Assembly (NCBI RefSeq): GCF_003628555.1
Contig: NZ_CP021731.1
Coordinates: 3,968,001-4,032,000 of the forward strand
DNA length: 64,000 nucleotides
Origin: Azoarcus sp. DN11
Lineage (GTDB): Bacteria > Pseudomonadota > Gammaproteobacteria > Burkholderiales > Rhodocyclaceae
Direction: 5' to 3'
Shown: piece by piece, positions 1 through 9,608 of the stretch
Numbering within the stretch: the stretch's first letter is position 1
How the letters are laid out: every line of letters begins with the position of its first letter
Made by a program: the position numbers and the translations under genes
The notes under the pieces: generated by a model
What the model saw: the letters and a program-made list of their open reading frames with translations, nothing else
Database searches by the model: none
What the model was told of the DNA's origin: nothing

Positions 1-331
1 CGACATGCATCAGCGGCCGGCTCGCGACCCACGCCAGCAACTCGTCACGGTCCGGCGCCTCGATGACCTGGAACAAGGTGTCGTCGTCATCCAGCCGTCT
101 GTGCCCCGCAGCGACCATCAACAGGTACAGATCGTGATTCCCCAGCACGACCGTCGCCGCCTCACCGAGACTGCGCAAGAAGCGCAAGGTCTGCACCGAT
201 TCCGGTCCGCGGTTGACCATGTCACCGACCACCCACAGCCGATCGACGGCCGGGTCAAACCCAATCCGCTCCAGCAGACGCTGAAGAACCGAATAACACC
301 CCTGGATGTCACCTACCGCGTAAATCGCCAT
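1..331 (-). CDS. apaH: Diadenosine tetraphosphatase ApaH (partial, N-terminal part)
   Basis: Hydrolyses Ap4A to two ADP in the cytoplasm. About 110 codons are visible and the 3' end lies beyond the left edge. The metallophosphatase signatures are clear: GDIQGC at residues 7-12, GDMVNRGP at 36-43 and GNHD at 64-67, in the order and spacing of the symmetrical Ap4A hydrolase family. The ATG at 331 gives MAIYAVGD, the usual family N terminus. It lies downstream of, and on the same strand as, the polysaccharide genes and is probably a housekeeping neighbour rather than part of that pathway. Confidence 0.93.
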   Translation of the reverse strand, partial: MAIYAVGDIQGCYSVLQRLLERIGFDPAVDRLWVVGDMVNRGPESVQTLRFLRSLGEAATVVLGNHDLYLLMVAAGHRRLDDDDTLFQVIEAPDRDELLAWVASRPLMHV

Positions 332-477
332 CGGGAATCGGCGCGTTTCCCGGCATCGTGGTCAGGACACGCCATCAGGCTAAACAAGATGGAAACATTC
401 TATCCCGTGGGAGCGGCTTCAGCCGCAAGTTCGGCGTCGTACGAAACAACGCCGTCAGGAGGAGTGCGACGTATCGT

Positions 478-2376
478 TTACGCCCGGTCGCCCGCGCGCG
501 CTGCCTTGCCCCCACCCGACTCGATCACGCGCAACGCCGGCCGTTCGCTCATCGGGACATATTCCGGCACCCAGCGCAGGAGCCCTCGGCGCACTTCATC
601 GTCGCTCACGGGCCCCGACTGTGCGAGCCAAGTATCGAGCTCTGCCAGGAAGCCTGCCGAAACCGGTCTAGAGCGCGCGATGCGCAACTTCCGATGGGGC
701 GTTTCCCGTGTCGATTCCGAGTCGGCAAGCAATTCCTCGTAAAGCTTCTCGCCGGGTCGCAAGCCGGTGAACTCGATACGGATATCTTCTTCCGTGTAAC
801 CAGACAACCGAATCATGTTGCGTGCGAGATCGACTATCTTCACCGGCTCCCCCATGTCGAGCACGAACACCTCGCCGCCCTGCCCCATCGCCGCCGCCTG
901 CAGCACGAGTTGCGCGGCCTCGGGGATCGACATGAAGTAGCGGTTGATATCCGGATGCGTCACGGTCACGGGGCCACCGCGGGCGATCTGCTCCGCGAAC
1001 TTCGGAATGACGCTGCCGGTGCTGCCGAGCACATTGCCGAAGCGGACCATCTCCATCTGCGTGGCGCCTTCGCCCGAGCTGTGCAGCGCCTCGCAGACCA
1101 TCTCCGCCAAACGTTTCGTGGCGCCCATCACATTGGTGGGGTTTACCGCCTTATCGGTCGAAATCAGCACGAAGCGCTCGGCCCCCTGGCGCTGCGCCTG
1201 CGCCGCCACGTTCAGCGTGCCATACACGTTGTTGCGCACGGCCTGCCAGGCGTTGCCGACTTCCATCAACGGGACGTGCTTGTATGCCGCCGCATGGAAC
1301 ACCAACTGTGGTTTCCATGCGGCGAAAATCTCCACCATCCGCCCAGCATCCTTCACGTCGCCGGCAAGCGGCACAACCCGGGTTTCGGGGCGATGCACCT
1401 GGAACCATTGCTCGATGTTGTACAGCGCGAATTCGCTGGATTCGATCAGCACCAGACGCGCGGGGGCAAAGCGCGCGAGCTGACGACAGAGTTCGCTGCC
1501 GATCGAGCCGCCGGCGCCCGTGATCAGGACGGTCTTGCCGATGATCATGCGCTGCACATGCCCCGTATCGATCTTCACCGGTTCGCGGCCGAGCAGATCC
1601 TCGATGTCGACCGGCCGCATCGCATTGATCGCGACTTTCCCGCTCATCAGGTCCTCGAGACCGGGGACCTTGAAGACATGCGCACCGGCCCCCACGGCGA
1701 CGTCGGTGGCACGCTTGAGCGTATCGCTGGCCGCCGACGGCATCGCCAGGATGACGTGCTTCGCCTTGTAGTCCCTCAGTACTTGCGGGAGCGAACCCAC
1801 ACCGCCCGCAACCGGATGGCCGAAAAGTTCGAGGCCCCATTTTGCGGAGTCGTCGTCCACCAGCGCCACCACCCGCCAATCGGCACTGCGCTGCAGTTCG
1901 CGAATCAGCATTGCCCCACCGGACCCCGCGCCCACCACCACGACGGGCTTGCCCGCTGCGACCAGCCCGCCGTACAAGCGATATTCGCGCCACATTCGCC
2001 ACGCCGCACGTCCCCCGCCCATAACGATAAGCAGCAGCACCGGATAGAGCACCAGCATGGAGCGCGGGGTCGCCGGACCGGGGCCCCGATCCACCGCGAG
2101 CATCGCCACCAACCCGAGGAAGGAGAACCCCACCGCCTTCAGCACCCGTTTCAGGTCGGGAAGGCTGGCGAATATCCACATGCCGCGATAAAGACCCGCC
2201 CACCGACAGGCGAATCCATGCACGACAAGCAGCCAAACCAGACCGACCGCAATCTTTTCGACGTAATCCGATGGCCACTCGAAGTTGAAGCGGATCAGGA
2301 ACCCGCCGATCCATGCAACCGCGACGGCACTCAAATCGAAAAGAACGACCAGCGATGAGCGAAGCGATTTACGCAT
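478..2376 (-). CDS. wbpM: WbpM/CapD-type nucleotide-sugar 4,6-dehydratase, membrane-bound
   Basis: Probably converts UDP-GlcNAc to the 4-keto-6-deoxy sugar that feeds QuiNAc/FucNAc-type residues of surface polysaccharide. The N-terminal ~130 residues hold four predicted membrane segments, followed by a CoA-binding-like Rossmann domain (VVVVGAGSGG) and a C-terminal short-chain dehydratase domain with a second nucleotide motif, GAGGSIGSE, near residue 287. The catalytic region reads TDKAVNPTNVMGATKR, with Met in place of the usual Tyr, as known for the WbpM/PglF group. The ATG at 2376 (MRKSLRSS) was chosen because the first membrane segment starts right after it. With the two genes upstream it forms a wbpV-wbpL-wbpM order known from Pseudomonas O-antigen loci. 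The exact sugar product is inferred. Confidence 0.88.
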   Translation of the reverse strand: MRKSLRSSLVVLFDLSAVAVAWIGGFLIRFNFEWPSDYVEKIAVGLVWLLVVHGFACRWAGLYRGMWIFASLPDLKRVLKAVGFSFLGLVAMLAVDRGPGPATPRSMLVLYPVLLLIVMGGGRAAWRMWREYRLYGGLVAAGKPVVVVGAGSGGAMLIRELQRSADWRVVALVDDDSAKWGLELFGHPVAGGVGSLPQVLRDYKAKHVILAMPSAASDTLKRATDVAVGAGAHVFKVPGLEDLMSGKVAINAMRPVDIEDLLGREPVKIDTGHVQRMIIGKTVLITGAGGSIGSELCRQLARFAPARLVLIESSEFALYNIEQWFQVHRPETRVVPLAGDVKDAGRMVEIFAAWKPQLVFHAAAYKHVPLMEVGNAWQAVRNNVYGTLNVAAQAQRQGAERFVLISTDKAVNPTNVMGATKRLAEMVCEALHSSGEGATQMEMVRFGNVLGSTGSVIPKFAEQIARGGPVTVTHPDINRYFMSIPEAAQLVLQAAAMGQGGEVFVLDMGEPVKIVDLARNMIRLSGYTEEDIRIEFTGLRPGEKLYEELLADSESTRETPHRKLRIARSRPVSAGFLAELDTWLAQSGPVSDDEVRRGLLRWVPEYVPMSERPALRVIESGGGKAARAGDRA

Positions 2377-2480
2377 GACGGGTTGCGCGCCTTGACAGCG
2401 CATTCTCAAACATCTGATTTTGTTCGTTCAGCATCGTCTCTCAGGCCCCATACCGCGGAAGCCGACATTGACCAGCCCGA

Positions 2481-3503
2481 TCAAGCGGCCCCGGTTTCCA
2501 GTGCCCCTGCACGGAACCGCACCGCAAGTACCAGGAGTGGCGTATAGGCGATCGCCACTCCTGCCATTCCATCCAGGCCGCCACTTCCAACCCAGAGCGC
2601 AACAGGCAGCAACCAGATGACATTGATCGCAGCGACCGCCAGGGTTACCGGCAAGTGGCGCCCGAAGTGCCGAGACGCATACTGGTATGCGTGGCTGCGA
2701 TGCGCCTCGTACACTTTATCGCCCCGAAGCAATCGGCGCAGCAAGGTGAAGGTCGCATCGATCACGAACACCCCAAGCAGGATGAGCCAGGACCAAAAAA
2801 ATTCCGGCGCGACCCACCCAGCCTGCAGCGAGAGGATCCCCAGAACGATCCCGAGAAATCCGCTGCCCGCGTCTCCCATGAAAATCCTGGCCGGAGGGAA
2901 ATTCCAGTACAGGAATCCCGTCACCGCGGCTGCCAGGAGCAAGGGGGGCACTGCCAATGACACCTTACCCACCATCGCATACAAGGCGGCCCCGCCAACG
3001 CATACACAAATCGCCTCGACGCTGGCGATGCCGTCGATTCCGTCCATGAAGTTGTAGAGATTCAGCAACCACACCAGATAGACGGCAGCCAGCCCAAACC
3101 CCAACCACCCCAGCTTGAGCGTCGCCCCGAACAGGACCAATGGCGGCGCCCCGCCGAGGCAAGCCAAGGCCCAGCCTGCGCCAACGAAATGCGCCAGCAA
3201 CCTCCACCGCGCAGCGATGTGCCCGTGATCGTCCAGAAAACCGATCAACGCAACGAGCGCACCCGCCCCCGACAACGCCCACGCTACAGTCCACGGCACG
3301 CTGTTCAGTGTCGCCAACAAAGGCAGGGCCAGGAGAAAGCTGACGACAATCGCGACGCCGCCCCCACGCGGAGTCGGCACCGAATGAGAACTGCGCGCAT
3401 TCGGAACATCCATCAGCCTGCGCGCCAACGCATAACGGCGCAGGCCGCAGGTCAGCGCGAGGGAAGCACCACCCACCATCAACAAGAACCACCCGAACCA
3501 CAT
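2481..3503 (-). CDS. wbpL: MraY/WecA-family undecaprenyl-phosphate sugar-1-phosphate transferase
   Basis: Integral membrane enzyme that starts glycan assembly by moving a HexNAc-1-phosphate from a UDP-sugar to undecaprenyl phosphate. The 340-residue protein has about ten hydrophobic segments and the family motifs in order: HSVPTPRGGG near the N terminus, GFLDDHGHI (Asp pair), NLYNFMDGIDG, IFMGDAGSGFLG and the HRSHAYQ loop. These place it in the WecA/WbpL branch rather than MraY itself. It lies about 105 bp upstream of wbpM and just downstream of the wbpV-like epimerase. The donor sugar (FucNAc or QuiNAc) is inferred from those neighbours. Confidence 0.85.
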   Translation of the reverse strand: MWFGWFLLMVGGASLALTCGLRRYALARRLMDVPNARSSHSVPTPRGGGVAIVVSFLLALPLLATLNSVPWTVAWALSGAGALVALIGFLDDHGHIAARWRLLAHFVGAGWALACLGGAPPLVLFGATLKLGWLGFGLAAVYLVWLLNLYNFMDGIDGIASVEAICVCVGGAALYAMVGKVSLAVPPLLLAAAVTGFLYWNFPPARIFMGDAGSGFLGIVLGILSLQAGWVAPEFFWSWLILLGVFVIDATFTLLRRLLRGDKVYEAHRSHAYQYASRHFGRHLPVTLAVAAINVIWLLPVALWVGSGGLDGMAGVAIAYTPLLVLAVRFRAGALETGAA

Positions 3504-3559
3504 GATCTTTGGATTACTCCGTCAGAACCGCCGCACTCCGCGCCAGTCGCCGGCCTTCC

Positions 3560-4522
3560 TCACTTCCGGCGATGCTCGAGAAAGTGTCGCGCCGTTCTCG
3601 CCAACCCGTCATCAACACTTACGGGCGGCGACCAATCCAGCACATTCCTTGTCCTGGTGATATCCACCTGCAGCGAGCCGCAAAGCCGCCGTGAAATTGA
3701 GCCCTTGCCGAGCAGCCGTGCCCCAAGCTCCAGGATCCCTGGCGGTACCGGCAGAAGGCGCGAGGGCCTGCCAAGCGCCGCGGCCATGCGCCGCAGCAAC
3801 TCGGTGGTCGACAAGTCCTCCCCGTCGCTCACCAGCAACACCTCACCGGCCGCCCGCGGATGCACAATGCAAGTGGCCAGCAAATCGACCAAGTTATCGA
3901 TTGCCACCAGGCTGCGGCGGTTGTCGATCGCCCCGAGCGGCAAAGGCACACCCACGTTCAGCCAGCGCATCATGCCGAGGAAATTGGCCTTCACACCGGG
4001 GCCATAGACCAGCACCGGCCTCACCACAACGACCTCCAGTCCAGTCTCGGCAGCGAGCGCGAACAGGCCACGCTCCGCCTCAAGCTTGGAAACGCCGTAC
4101 GGGTCAACGGGCGCAGGCGCGTCGGCGTAAGTGAAAGGGCAGCCTGTTGGCGTCGCCTCGCCATTGACCTTGACCGAACTGACGAAAACAAAACGCCGCA
4201 CTCCGCACGCTACCGCAGCACGCGCCAATTGCAGGGTGCCGTCGACGTTGCAGCGGCGGAATTCAGCGAACGGATCTTTCGCTGCCTCTGCGATCACATG
4301 CACCCGCGCAGCACATTGCACCACCACGTCGGTGCCGGCAAGTGCCGGCGTCCAGTCCACCGGTTCGCCAAGATCGCCATGAATGAAGGTTTCGGCCTCC
4401 TGCATCGGCGCCAGCGCCCGTGAGCGCGACGCCAGCCGCAAGCGGTGGCCCGTGGTCGCCAGCTGTGCCGCCAGGGCGCCGCCGACAAAACCGTTCGCAC
4501 CAGTAACCAGCACCGTACTCAT
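3560..4522 (-). CDS. wbpV: NAD-dependent epimerase/4-keto reductase, WbpV-like
   Basis: Extended short-chain dehydrogenase of 320 residues, with the Rossmann motif GANGFVGGALA near the N terminus and the catalytic YxxxK in DPYGVSKLEAE. By position next to wbpL and wbpM it most likely reduces the 4-keto intermediate made by WbpM, giving UDP-D-QuiNAc or a close relative. The ATG at 4522 (MSTVLVTGANG) has a GGGGG stretch about 8 bases upstream; an earlier in-frame start would add 30 unrelated residues overlapping the gene before it. The substrate is inferred from synteny only. Confidence 0.75.
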   Translation of the reverse strand: MSTVLVTGANGFVGGALAAQLATTGHRLRLASRSRALAPMQEAETFIHGDLGEPVDWTPALAGTDVVVQCAARVHVIAEAAKDPFAEFRRCNVDGTLQLARAAVACGVRRFVFVSSVKVNGEATPTGCPFTYADAPAPVDPYGVSKLEAERGLFALAAETGLEVVVVRPVLVYGPGVKANFLGMMRWLNVGVPLPLGAIDNRRSLVAIDNLVDLLATCIVHPRAAGEVLLVSDGEDLSTTELLRRMAAALGRPSRLLPVPPGILELGARLLGKGSISRRLCGSLQVDITRTRNVLDWSPPVSVDDGLARTARHFLEHRRK

Positions 4523-4581
4523 CTCAACACCCCCGTGGCCGCCGTCGGCGAAGCTGCGCACCGCGCCGCCCTTCCGGTCTC

Positions 4582-5313
4582 TCAACCCAGCGTCTTCGGC
4601 CAGCGTCGCCAATATTTGCGCAGGTAGCGCAACAGGCTGGCGAGGTGCCAGCCGAAATGTTGCGCACTGCGCCGGCTGCCGCGGCGGGCATCATGGATCA
4701 CGGCGACCCGCGGACATGCGAGCACGCGCATGCCGCGCTGCCAAGCACGCGCGCAAATATCCACGTCTTCGTAATACAGGAAGAAACGCTCATCGAATCC
4801 GCCCAGACGCGCGTAATCCTCGCTGCGGAAAAGCATGAACATTCCCGCCACCCACGCTGGAAAGAACTCGTCCTGCCCGTCTGCCACGTGATATCGCCCG
4901 TCGTCCCCACCCAGCACCTTCGCAAACAAAGACTGCAGTGTAGGAAAGCGCCGTATGCTGTCTTCAATCTCTCCGGTGGGCGATTTGACCAGCGGCGCCA
5001 CCACGGCGGCCCGTCGACGCCTCAACATCTCCAACAGCAACGGAAAAGGATCTTCGCGGAACTCGACGTCAGGATTCAACGGACAAAAGTACGGCTGGAC
5101 ACATTGCGCGAAGGCCGCATTGTGATTCGCGCCGAATCCCGCCGGCACCGTATTGTCGATCCCCGCGATTCGCGCATCGACCGGCAGATGCAGCGGCTCG
5201 GGTACGTTGCACGTCACGATGATCTGCCGGACATCTTGGAAGGCCAGCAGGGACTCAACCAGTCGCTCGACCATCGCGCCGTGAGCATGACTCACGATGG
5301 AAACTGCTATCAA
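4582..5313 (-). CDS. Family 2 glycosyltransferase (rhamnosyltransferase-like)
   Basis: Cytoplasmic GT-A enzyme of 243 residues that probably adds one sugar to the lipid-linked repeat. MIAVSIVSHAHG starts the nucleotide-binding fold, CPLNPDVEF is the DXD-like region, and GGFDERFFLYYEDVD is the acceptor-side motif typical of WbbL-like rhamnosyltransferases. The start is TTG at 5313, overlapping the TGA of the preceding gene fragment as TTGA; it gives the standard family N terminus. A 3' extension overlaps the region before wbpV. Donor and linkage cannot be read from sequence. Confidence 0.8.
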   Translation of the reverse strand: MIAVSIVSHAHGAMVERLVESLLAFQDVRQIIVTCNVPEPLHLPVDARIAGIDNTVPAGFGANHNAAFAQCVQPYFCPLNPDVEFREDPFPLLLEMLRRRRAAVVAPLVKSPTGEIEDSIRRFPTLQSLFAKVLGGDDGRYHVADGQDEFFPAWVAGMFMLFRSEDYARLGGFDERFFLYYEDVDICARAWQRGMRVLACPRVAVIHDARRGSRRSAQHFGWHLASLLRYLRKYWRRWPKTLG

Positions 5314-5531
5314 TTCACGCCGCTCGGTGACTGTCCCGATCGAGAGGCAGCCCGCGTCCCGGAACGTGTAATTATAAGCCCCGCCACCGCACCGTCTGCC
5401 TGTACATCTTCGTCGTAATCGGGCGCGAGCGCATCGACCGCAACCCCGGCGTCAGCCAGGGCGCGGATTAGCGGGTCACGGAAGTTGATCAGCGAGAAAG
5501 CCTGACTGGAGATGATCGCGAGTCGCGCCAT
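5310..5531 (-). pseudogene. N-terminal remnant of a GT4 glycosyltransferase
   Basis: From the ATG at 5531 the translation MARLAIISSQAFSLINF...LAPDYDED resembles the first ~45 residues of a group of family 4 glycosyltransferases (N-terminal lobe with a LAPDYD turn). After that it degenerates and stops at residue 73, exactly where the next glycosyltransferase starts. The other ~300 residues are absent. The simplest reading is that a deletion fused the start of a lost gene to the front of the downstream one. It may still serve as a translated leader coupling ribosomes to the TTG start. Confidence 0.65.
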
Positions 5532-5819
5532 TACTCGATGCCTGTCGCAGTTCTTCATGCGACCTCGATGCACCGCAGAACTCTACAGGGCCGACCCGCG
5601 CGATCAGGGCGGAAATGCGCCTTCCGCGAGTCAACCTGCGAGTTGATCTTCTTGGGGTGAGGTTCGTCGCCGAACTGACGGGTCTTCATGGCGCTACTCG
5701 GATTCATCGGTGTCAGGTGCCCCAGAAATCAAGGCATCGCCATTCTACCAAGGACGGGGGATTCGCGGCTCTTCAAGGCTCGAGCCAGAACCACTACAGA
5801 CGCCCCAAAGTCCGCTCCG

Positions 5820-6746
5820 TCAGCGCCAACCCAAAACGATCAGCGCCCGCATAATGACGTTATCAACACCGCGCTGACGATATAAAGGAGTCGACAAAAC
5901 ATACCTCAGGCGATCAAAGAAAGAGGCTGAGCCAGCGCCTTCGACAAAATCAGCAACCAACTCGCGAGCCTCAACCGGCAGGCTTCCCGAATAGATTCGC
6001 AGTAGTTCGTTCGCTTGATCGACAAGCGTACTCCGCCTGCGACGAAAGAATCGGGACAGCCTCCTCATCCAAGCCGACACCCCCAATGCCGAGCCGACGA
6101 CATTGCCGCCATGTTGGCGATAATCCATGCTTGGACGTTCATCATAGACCACCACACCAAACGCGCTTATAACGACATTGACCCACGCGTCGTGCATGAC
6201 AACCTTGTTGTGATCCATCTTCGTCGGTATCAATAAATCGATGGCAGCACGATTCAACACCACCGTACATCCCGTTGCCATATTCTCCACAAGCGCGTTA
6301 CGCAACGTCACCGACTTACAAGGTTTTCTCGGCACGCCGATTACGTTCAAATTTTCATCGACGAGCCGTAATGCCGAGCAGTACATGGCAGGAACATCGC
6401 CGCCCACCTCAGCCAATTTCGCAACCGCGCGTCCGATCTTGTCCGAATACCAGAGATCATCCTGATCACAGAATGCGATGAACGAAGCACGCGGGTCGGT
6501 ACCATTCAGGAGTTCGAAAAAGCTTGCGACAACCCCGATGTTTTTACCATAGGAAACATCAACCCATGAACAATCTGCGCTATATTCTTCAAGAATTCCA
6601 GCCGTTCCATCGCGAGATCCATCGTCCCGCACCCGCAAAGAGAAATCCTTATACGTCTGCCCCTTGATACTATCCAGTTGCTGGCGCAGAAACCTCTCGC
6701 CGTTAAACGTGGAAAGAAGGATTTCCACTTTACCTAAATGAGACAT
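5820..6746 (-). CDS. Family 2 glycosyltransferase
   Basis: A 308-residue GT-A enzyme. VEILLSTFNGERFLRQQLDSI begins the nucleotide-binding fold, RVRDDGSRDGT is the usual second motif, and FCDQDDLWYSDKI is the DXD metal-binding loop characteristic of the RfbF/WcaA-like rhamnosyl- and hexosyltransferases. The ATG at 6746 (MSHLGKVE) is preferred over an upstream start that adds 15 unrelated residues. Its base composition is lower in GC than wbpM. About 290 bp without a recognisable gene separate it from the glycosyltransferase remnant. Donor and acceptor are unknown. Confidence 0.8.
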   Translation of the reverse strand: MSHLGKVEILLSTFNGERFLRQQLDSIKGQTYKDFSLRVRDDGSRDGTAGILEEYSADCSWVDVSYGKNIGVVASFFELLNGTDPRASFIAFCDQDDLWYSDKIGRAVAKLAEVGGDVPAMYCSALRLVDENLNVIGVPRKPCKSVTLRNALVENMATGCTVVLNRAAIDLLIPTKMDHNKVVMHDAWVNVVISAFGVVVYDERPSMDYRQHGGNVVGSALGVSAWMRRLSRFFRRRRSTLVDQANELLRIYSGSLPVEARELVADFVEGAGSASFFDRLRYVLSTPLYRQRGVDNVIMRALIVLGWR

Positions 6747-6827
6747 GATTCCTCTCGGCTTAAGCGCAGAAACATCAGGCCATACCATCAAAAATGTGAC
6801 AAATAACGCCGGAGCAAGAGCACTGGA

Positions 6828-7901
6828 TCACGCCATTTTCCATGCTTTGATCGTGACGAACTCTCGCAGCTTCGGATCATTTCTGGCTTTGCGCTCCATC
6901 GCTTTCGCAGCACGCCGCGCCTGCTTCGAGAGATGTGACGCTGTCGAAGGACTTTCGTCTTTCGCAATTGCCTCACTGGCTGCAAAAACGTTCGCGCACA
7001 ACGGGCGGTAAGGCTGTTTCTCTATGGCTTGAAACCCTGCCTCCTCCAAAGCCAGGATAAGCGAAGCCCAGGTAAAGATGACGAGGTGCCGCGGTGGTTC
7101 CAACCCTCTCCAGGCAGAACCGTACCGCTCATGCCCTTGGGCCTCGATGTTCGGCGTTTCGAGCCATATCCAGCCACCTGGTTTGAGCAGGGCATGACAC
7201 CGACGCAATACCTCCAACGGCTCATGGACGTGCTCGATGACATGATTAAGCGTGATGCCGTAGAAGGACTCAGTCGCGGGATCGAGCGTCTCCAAACCTC
7301 CCTCACGCACATCAATCCCCCGGCTACGAGCCACCGCGACGGCCTTTCTGTCCGGCTCCACACCAACCACCGCCCAGCCGGCCGAGCGCGCGAGGGCGAG
7401 GAACTCTCCATTACCGCAGCCGACGTCAAGTAGCCGCATGCCGGGCCTTGCGCTCGGAACACCACGTCGTTCAGCGTCGATAAGCTTGCGCTGGCCAGGC
7501 AGCAACATGGCTGCCACGATGCCAAGCCGGCTAGCAGGCTGCAGTTCCGTGCCGAACCGGTGGTTCCGGTAGCCATTGGCAAGTGCACGTCGGATGCGAT
7601 GTAGCCCGCTCAAATGCTCGGTGTCGGCACTTAAACTCTCCGCGTGCGTGAAATATTTTGCATACGCAAGTCCGATGGTCGCGGGAGTCGGGCGTGGATC
7701 CAGATACGCGCTCTGGCACTCCCCGCACTGATAAAGATCCCAGCGCCCCGAAGAGCAACGAAAAGCTTTGTCTGTAAGACCAGAATAGAGTTGACGGCGC
7801 CGCGGACTTCCGCACACCGGACAACTTTGGACCCGCTCAAGACCGTCAATAGGCCAGTCCTGGATCACTTCACCTCCCCGTGAGCCGTTACTCGATGTCA
7901 T
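6828..7901 (-). CDS. SAM-dependent methyltransferase with zinc-ribbon N terminus
   Basis: 357 residues. The N-terminal part has two cysteine pairs, CPVCGSP near residue 28 and CGEC near residue 57, as in zinc-ribbon methyltransferases of sugar biosynthesis. The class I Rossmann core follows, with motif I LLDVGCGNGEFLALA and the acidic residue in VGVEPDRKA. The start codon overlaps or abuts the stop of wzx (ATGACATC after TGA), so the two genes are translationally linked. It probably methylates a sugar of the glycan or its nucleotide precursor; the target is not apparent. Confidence 0.78.
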   Translation of the reverse strand: MTSSNGSRGGEVIQDWPIDGLERVQSCPVCGSPRRRQLYSGLTDKAFRCSSGRWDLYQCGECQSAYLDPRPTPATIGLAYAKYFTHAESLSADTEHLSGLHRIRRALANGYRNHRFGTELQPASRLGIVAAMLLPGQRKLIDAERRGVPSARPGMRLLDVGCGNGEFLALARSAGWAVVGVEPDRKAVAVARSRGIDVREGGLETLDPATESFYGITLNHVIEHVHEPLEVLRRCHALLKPGGWIWLETPNIEAQGHERYGSAWRGLEPPRHLVIFTWASLILALEEAGFQAIEKQPYRPLCANVFAASEAIAKDESPSTASHLSKQARRAAKAMERKARNDPKLREFVTIKAWKMA

Positions 7902-9407
7902 TCACGAATTACCTGTTCCGGCATTACTGACATCCCGCAACCCGACAGAGAACCCCTTGCGTAATAGCGCACCTAGAACAGGACCGGCTATACAAACCGA
8001 TACGAGCAGCATGGCCACTCGCAATACAATCGGCTCGACCAGAAGCAATGCAGCAAACCCAACCACGATTGCAGCCAGTACGCGCTGGGATCGGTGCACC
8101 TGGCCCTTCAGCACTGGCAATTGCCGCGCGACAAGGGCATTGAGAATCACCGTATCAGCGAGCGCGCGCAGCGTCCAGGCGGCTCCCACGCCCGCAATGC
8201 CATAGGCTCCAGCCATCCACCACAAAAGAACCAGATAGAAGACTAGTTCCACGAAGTGGGCCTTGGCAACCAGATCAGGGCGGCCCGACGCCTGAAGCAC
8301 CGCAAAGGCGGGCTGCGCCATGACATTGATCAAGCACCCAGCTGCGAGCCATCGCACTACAGGTGTCGCTGCGTCGCGAAAATCCGCCCCAAGCCATATC
8401 AGGAGAACTTCCGGCGCCAACAAGAATGCGCCGGCCGTTAATGGCAACATCGCCCAGAAAGCAGCGCGACCGGCAGCAGCGAAAAGAACGGTCAGTCGCC
8501 GCGACTCTCCGCCATGGGCGGCCGACATCGCGGGGAAGGTCACACCCATGATGGCTTGCGGAAGCACCTGCATCCGCATAAGAATTTCATAGGGTGTCAC
8601 GTAGTAGGTCACGGCCGAAAGCCCCAGGATGGCGCTCACAAAAAACCGATCCAGGTAGGTCATCAGTGGCCCGACGATATTGGTTACTGTCAGCCACCCA
8701 CCAAAGCTTAACAAAGGGCGTATCTGATTTTTGTCAAGCAACACAGGTCTGCGCAACTCCGCGCACACATTCGCCGCGGCCAAAAAGTAGAAAAACATTG
8801 CCACAACGCGGCCGATTAGCAGCGCCACGGTAGCCCAGACAATGCTCGGCGAAAACAGCGGCGTAACCAGGGGCCCTGCGAAGGTAAGCACGCCTAACGG
8901 GACCCGGATCGCGGCAATAGCCTTGAAGCGCTGATGGGCTTCCAGAAGCCCCGCCAGCGCTGCCGTGAGAATGACAAACGGAATTCCGACTGCGAGGATA
9001 CGAAACGCCCCAGTCGCTTCGTTACTAAGCACCTCCGGCACCTGCAGTAAGTTCACCAGAAACGGACTGAAGATAATCAGCAACGCTGCGCCGCACATCC
9101 CGAGCACAGCAAGCAGTGCAAACGCGGTCCAGATCAGAGGGCCAAGGCCAGTCAGTTCATTTCGTCCCAAGCGTTCGGAAACCACTTTGGTGAGTGCGCG
9201 CCCAAGTCCCAGATCGAAAAGACTGAAGTACCCTACCCCCATCCAGACAATCGCGAGCAGCCCAAAACGCTCCTTGCCCATGCCGTCGATCAGCAAAGGA
9301 ATGGCAAACACGGCCGCGAGCATTGGCGCAGCCATACCAACGAGATTCCAGAACGCGCTGCGGGCGAGAAGGCGCCCCGAGGTCAGATCGCCGACGGACA
9401 AGGTCAT
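7902..9407 (-). CDS. wzx: Polysaccharide flippase, Wzx/MATE-like
   Basis: A 501-residue protein with about 12-14 hydrophobic segments and few charged loops, of the oligosaccharide flippase (MOP) superfamily. The N-terminal segment FWNLVGMAAPMLAAVFAIPL and the following GMGKERFGLLAIVWMGVGYFSLFDLGLG are typical of this family. It would flip an undecaprenyl-linked repeat across the inner membrane. Its presence alongside an ABC-type exporter (wzm/wzt) about 19 kb away is notable, because the two normally serve different assembly routes. No clear Wzy polymerase was recognised nearby. Confidence 0.85.
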   Translation of the reverse strand: MTLSVGDLTSGRLLARSAFWNLVGMAAPMLAAVFAIPLLIDGMGKERFGLLAIVWMGVGYFSLFDLGLGRALTKVVSERLGRNELTGLGPLIWTAFALLAVLGMCGAALLIIFSPFLVNLLQVPEVLSNEATGAFRILAVGIPFVILTAALAGLLEAHQRFKAIAAIRVPLGVLTFAGPLVTPLFSPSIVWATVALLIGRVVAMFFYFLAAANVCAELRRPVLLDKNQIRPLLSFGGWLTVTNIVGPLMTYLDRFFVSAILGLSAVTYYVTPYEILMRMQVLPQAIMGVTFPAMSAAHGGESRRLTVLFAAAGRAAFWAMLPLTAGAFLLAPEVLLIWLGADFRDAATPVVRWLAAGCLINVMAQPAFAVLQASGRPDLVAKAHFVELVFYLVLLWWMAGAYGIAGVGAAWTLRALADTVILNALVARQLPVLKGQVHRSQRVLAAIVVGFAALLLVEPIVLRVAMLLVSVCIAGPVLGALLRKGFSVGLRDVSNAGTGNS

Positions 9408-9608
9408 TCAATTGCTCGGATCATGCAGGGGGCGAACTCATTAAATCAGGTGGCGGCAGGCAACCAGTCCACGTAGCACCAAACTCGGGGCTATGAAACG
9501 CGTTGAACATATTCGCTGGGCAGAACTTCCGATACGCCGCTGACACCCACCAACCACGCAGAAACGAGGAAGCCGTGCGTCACGCTGCCATGAGTCAGAG
9601 CGCATCGC

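Noticed and set aside
358..2358. A 666-codon open frame on the plus strand opposite wbpM
   Set aside because: Shadow frame of a GC-rich gene; the opposite strand encodes a full dehydratase with all motifs.
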